Assembly (NCBI GenBank): GCA_905203455.1
Contig: CAJKVX010000003.1
Coordinates: 1-34,058 of the forward strand
Direction of reading: 5' to 3'
From: an uncultured Eubacteriales bacterium
GTDB lineage: Bacteria; Bacillota; Clostridia; Christensenellales; UBA1242
DNA: 34,058 nucleotides
The position numbers were made by a program, and so were the translations under genes. Under the pieces are notes generated by a model. It was given only the letters and a program-made list of their open reading frames with translations, made no database searches and was not told the DNA's origin. Numbering within the stretch: position 1 is the stretch's first letter; each line of letters opens with the position of its first letter. Positions 31,698 to 34,058 of this stretch are shown one piece after another.

Positions 31698-32486
31698 TTA
31701 CTTACAAAAATCAAAATAGCATTCTTCTGTTTTGCTTTTTAAATCACTTTCAAGTTCAGCAACACATTCATTAAATTTACTTATTGGCAAAACTCTTTCT
31801 TCTTTGGTTTTTATATCAACCACATCTTCTCCATTCTTAGTTTTTGTAAGAGAGTAATTGGTGGTTAACTTCCCCGCTTCATAAAAAATTTCAATATGCT
31901 GGTTATTTATTTCTATTCCATTTTTTGTTCTTATAATAAATAATTCTAAAATTTGGTGCTTTTCTGCTGATTGCAATTTTAAAATAGTAGATTTACTTGT
32001 TGGGTTAATTGCTAAATTAAATAAATCAATAACCTCATCATCTTCATCTGTATTTAAATTTTGAATATAATTTTTACGAATATCTCTTAAAACAAGATAA
32101 TTTTCAGGGTCATTTTTCGTTCCGCCAATGCACACAAGCCCATCATCAAAATAAGTTACCACCCCATGCATATCATCAAAATATTTTAATTCAAGTTTAA
32201 TTAAGTCATTTGTTCTTTGAGTTGTTGCATCAAATTCATCTAACAAACCACAGTCTTCATCGTAATCTAAATTTTCGCAAAATTCACCCTCGCACATAAC
32301 ATTTTCAGCAAATTTTTCCCACTTTCTGTTTGAAATTAAACTTAATTCATATTTAATGTCTCTGCACAAACTTTCAATTAAAGTGTTTTGTTCAAGTTTT
32401 GAAATTTTTTCACCATCACTTGTTTTTATTTTACTTTTTGCTTCAAGCCTTGCAATAAAACTTAAATAACTTTCTATTTTTTCCAT
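31698..32486 (-). CDS. Unknown acidic protein, first gene of a two-gene operon
   Basis: The 262-residue protein is strongly acidic, with a helical N-terminus (MEKIESYLSFIARLEAKS). A middle segment reads as beta-strands (MHGVVTYFDDGLVCIGG, ENYLVLRDIRKN), as does the late one (KHQILELFIIRTKNGIEI). There is no membrane segment or metal motif; the five or so Cys are scattered. The promoter is TTGACA-16-TATAAT, and GAGG lies 11 bases before the ATG. The pair stands alone between rbr and a DUF362 gene. The protein is unrecognised. Confidence 0.7.
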   Translation of the reverse strand: MEKIESYLSFIARLEAKSKIKTSDGEKISKLEQNTLIESLCRDIKYELSLISNRKWEKFAENVMCEGEFCENLDYDEDCGLLDEFDATTQRTNDLIKLELKYFDDMHGVVTYFDDGLVCIGGTKNDPENYLVLRDIRKNYIQNLNTDEDDEVIDLFNLAINPTSKSTILKLQSAEKHQILELFIIRTKNGIEINNQHIEIFYEAGKLTTNYSLTKTKNGEDVVDIKTKEERVLPISKFNECVAELESDLKSKTEECYFDFCK

Positions 32487-32511
32487 ACCTTACAACCTCT
32501 TTTGTAATTAA

Positions 32512-32539
32512 ATTATAACATACTCAAAAATCTTGTCAA
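32512..32539 (-). promoter_or_regulatory. Promoter of the unknown two-gene operon
   Basis: On the minus strand TTGACA (32534-32539), 16-base spacer, perfect TATAAT (32512-32517), one of the strongest promoters in the window. Confidence 0.8.
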
Positions 32540-32595
32540 TACTGATTTCTAAATTAGTGCACCACATAATATTAAAAATTTAATGAGTCAATTAA

Positions 32596-32625
32596 TAGAC
32601 ACAAACGCAAAAAATTAGATATAAT
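32596..32625 (+). promoter_or_regulatory. Promoter of the DUF362-ferredoxin gene
   Basis: TAGACA (32596-32601), 18-base spacer, perfect TATAAT (32620-32625). The leader is about 20 bases and ends in GGAG. It is divergent from the promoter at 32512. Confidence 0.7.
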
Positions 32626-32652
32626 TTAAATATATTGCAGTTGGAGAAAATT

Positions 32653-33864
32653 ATGAAAGTATCATTACACAAATGTGAGGATTATTCAAATGAAAATGTT
32701 GCCATTGCCTTAAAGCAAATTTTTGATGACTTTGGTGGAATTGGCAATTTTGTTAAAAAAGGTCAAACCGTGCTGTTAAAAGTTAATCTTGTTGAAAAAT
32801 ATAATCCCGCAAAGGCTTGCACAACCCACCCTGTTGTGGTTGAAGAATTGGCAAAACTAATAACCTCTTTCGGTGCTAAATGTGTTGTTGCTGACAGCCC
32901 TGCTGTGTTTTACAATAAGCAACATGTTTTTAAAGTTTATGATGTTTGTGGCATGACCACTGCTTGCAAAAACAGTGGTGCAACACTTAATGATAACTTT
33001 AATTCAGTGTTAGTCAAAAACCCAAACGGCAAAGTTAGCAAACAAATTGAAATTATTGAAATTGCTAAAAATTGCGATGTTATTATCAATGTTGCAAAAT
33101 TCAAAAGCCACATGCTAACGGGTTACACTGGTGCAGTTAAAAATCTTTTTGGGCTTATTCCGGGGCTTATTAAAGTGCAAATGCACAGCAATTATCCTAA
33201 CCTTAAAGATTTTTGCAATTTTTTGATTGATATTGAACAAACTATGCATGACAAAATTGTTTTTAACATTATTGACGGCATTGTTGGAATGGAAGGTGCA
33301 GGCCCAACAAGCGGCACTCCCGTTGAAAGCAAGTTAATAATTGGCAGTCCTGACGCTTATTACACTGACTGCGTTGAAGTTAAACTTATGAACCTTTTGC
33401 CAACCGAGGCTCCCCTTCTTGTTCAAGCCCAACAAAGAGGTTTAATTGATGAAAACTTTAATGCAGAAATTGTTGGCGACACCCTTGAAAGTGTAAAATT
33501 GCCTCATTTTAAAAATGTTAAGGTTGCAACTGAAAGCGTTGCAAGGGTTATTCCAAAATGGCTTCAGCCTGCCTTTAACAGGTTATGCAAAAAAGTTCCA
33601 ATAATAAAACCCAAACAATGCAAAGGTTGCAGAAAATGCAAAGAACACTGCCCTAACAAAGCCATTGAAATGAAAAAACGCAAAAATGGCAAAGAATATG
33701 CAAAAATTAACTATAATTTGTGCATAAGTTGCTTCTGTTGCCAAGAACTTTGTCCGTTTCATGTGGTGAAACCAAGAATTCCAATAGGATACAAAATTAT
33801 TCAACACAAGCAATTAAAACGCGACAAGCAAAAAAGCAAACAACCACAAACTAATCAACCCTAA
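32653..33864 (+). CDS. DUF362 protein with C-terminal 2x[4Fe-4S] ferredoxin domain
   Basis: The 403-residue protein joins a DUF362 domain (about 1-300) to a bacterial-type ferredoxin domain (about 320-370). DUF362 signs are VLLKVNLVEK, CTTHPVVVEELAKL, VVADSP, IINVAKFKSHMLTGYTGAVKNLFG and IIDGIVGMEGAGPTSGTP. The ferredoxin clusters are CKGCRKCKEHCP and CISCFCCQELCP. The tail is basic (KQLKRDKQKSKQPQ). The start is the ATG at 32653, with GGAG 8 bases upstream. The DUF362 role is not established, though such fusions are common in strict anaerobes and suggest electron transfer. It is probably monocistronic. Confidence 0.92.
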   Translation: MKVSLHKCEDYSNENVAIALKQIFDDFGGIGNFVKKGQTVLLKVNLVEKYNPAKACTTHPVVVEELAKLITSFGAKCVVADSPAVFYNKQHVFKVYDVCGMTTACKNSGATLNDNFNSVLVKNPNGKVSKQIEIIEIAKNCDVIINVAKFKSHMLTGYTGAVKNLFGLIPGLIKVQMHSNYPNLKDFCNFLIDIEQTMHDKIVFNIIDGIVGMEGAGPTSGTPVESKLIIGSPDAYYTDCVEVKLMNLLPTEAPLLVQAQQRGLIDENFNAEIVGDTLESVKLPHFKNVKVATESVARVIPKWLQPAFNRLCKKVPIIKPKQCKGCRKCKEHCPNKAIEMKKRKNGKEYAKINYNLCISCFCCQELCPFHVVKPRIPIGYKIIQHKQLKRDKQKSKQPQTNQP

Positions 33865-34058
33865 ATAAAAATATTTAGTTTTTCAGTTAAATTTTAACAA
33901 AAGCAATAATAAATCACAGTGTAAAAATGGTTAAAATTTAAATAATTTTTAAAAGACTATTGGCAAAAAGCAACCATAAAAACAAACAATTTTTGCTTGA
34001 ATTAAAATAAAACAGCATAACTTTTCAAATACAAAATAAAAATATGGCAATTTTGCCA

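Noticed and set aside
34045..34058. Dyad TGGCAATTTTGCCA at the right edge
   Set aside because: Only 6-bp arms, and the window ends there, so a terminator or operator cannot be judged.

Overview
The window is about 34 kb of low-G+C DNA (roughly one third G+C by eye) from what looks like a member of the Clostridia, probably an uncultured anaerobic gut-type lineage. This rests on the gene repertoire: WhiA, SpoVG, an LtaS-type sulfatase, a GalU-family nucleotidyltransferase, a two-gene minimal SufC-SufB system, rubrerythrin with a rubredoxin tail, a PflX-type radical SAM protein and a DUF362-ferredoxin protein. Gene order agrees: murB/whiA/dnaE/pfkA, rpmE/prmC/prfA and spoVG/murC are clostridial neighbourhoods. 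TGA is used as a stop and tryptophan is TGG. I see no rRNA, tRNA, CRISPR, insertion sequence or prophage, and no gene-free stretch longer than 300 bases (the longest, 22699-22948, is 250 bases and shows nothing but the sufB terminator at its left end).

Layout. 214-8800 (minus strand): a tight probable operon murB - PHP phosphoesterase - whiA - dnaE - pfkA - zinc-metalloprotease-like protein, with overlapping or near-zero junctions. The rapZ and yvcK genes that usually sit beside whiA are absent. 8932-11523: two envelope proteins, an orphan membrane-anchored solute-binding protein and a secreted three-repeat beta-rich protein. 11627-11756: a self-contained small transcription unit (small RNA or micropeptide). 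11791-13620: uvrC. 13705-14344: a small membrane protein and a small Cro/CI-type regulator, divergent, with three copies of one 12-bp palindrome between them. 14430-16614: rpmE-prmC-prfA. 16713-20947: murC with two small unknown genes downstream, spoVG, tyrS and a four-helix membrane protein. 21065-22698 (plus): sufC-sufB. 22949-25614 (minus): two overlapping unknown genes and a TRAM-domain rRNA methyltransferase. 25730-28820 (plus): radical SAM protein and an LTA-synthase-family protein. 29013-30233 (minus): galU-like gene and a small unknown. 30352-30948 (plus): rubrerythrin. 31079-32486 (minus): a two-gene unknown operon. 32653-33864 (plus): DUF362-ferredoxin protein.

The genes are mostly housekeeping: replication and repair (dnaE, uvrC), cell wall (murB, murC, LtaS-like, GalU-like), translation (rpmE, prfA, prmC, tyrS, rRNA methylase), Fe-S assembly and oxygen defence.

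The most unusual signals are regulatory. Several genes have a good sigma-A promoter whose -10 box ends only 5-10 bases before the ATG, with no Shine-Dalgarno sequence. The clearest are uvrC and the radical SAM gene, followed by the LtaS-like gene. This suggests leaderless mRNAs coexisting with ordinary Shine-Dalgarno genes. The other strong candidate for something undescribed is the regulator/membrane-protein pair with three palindromic operators placed over both promoters.
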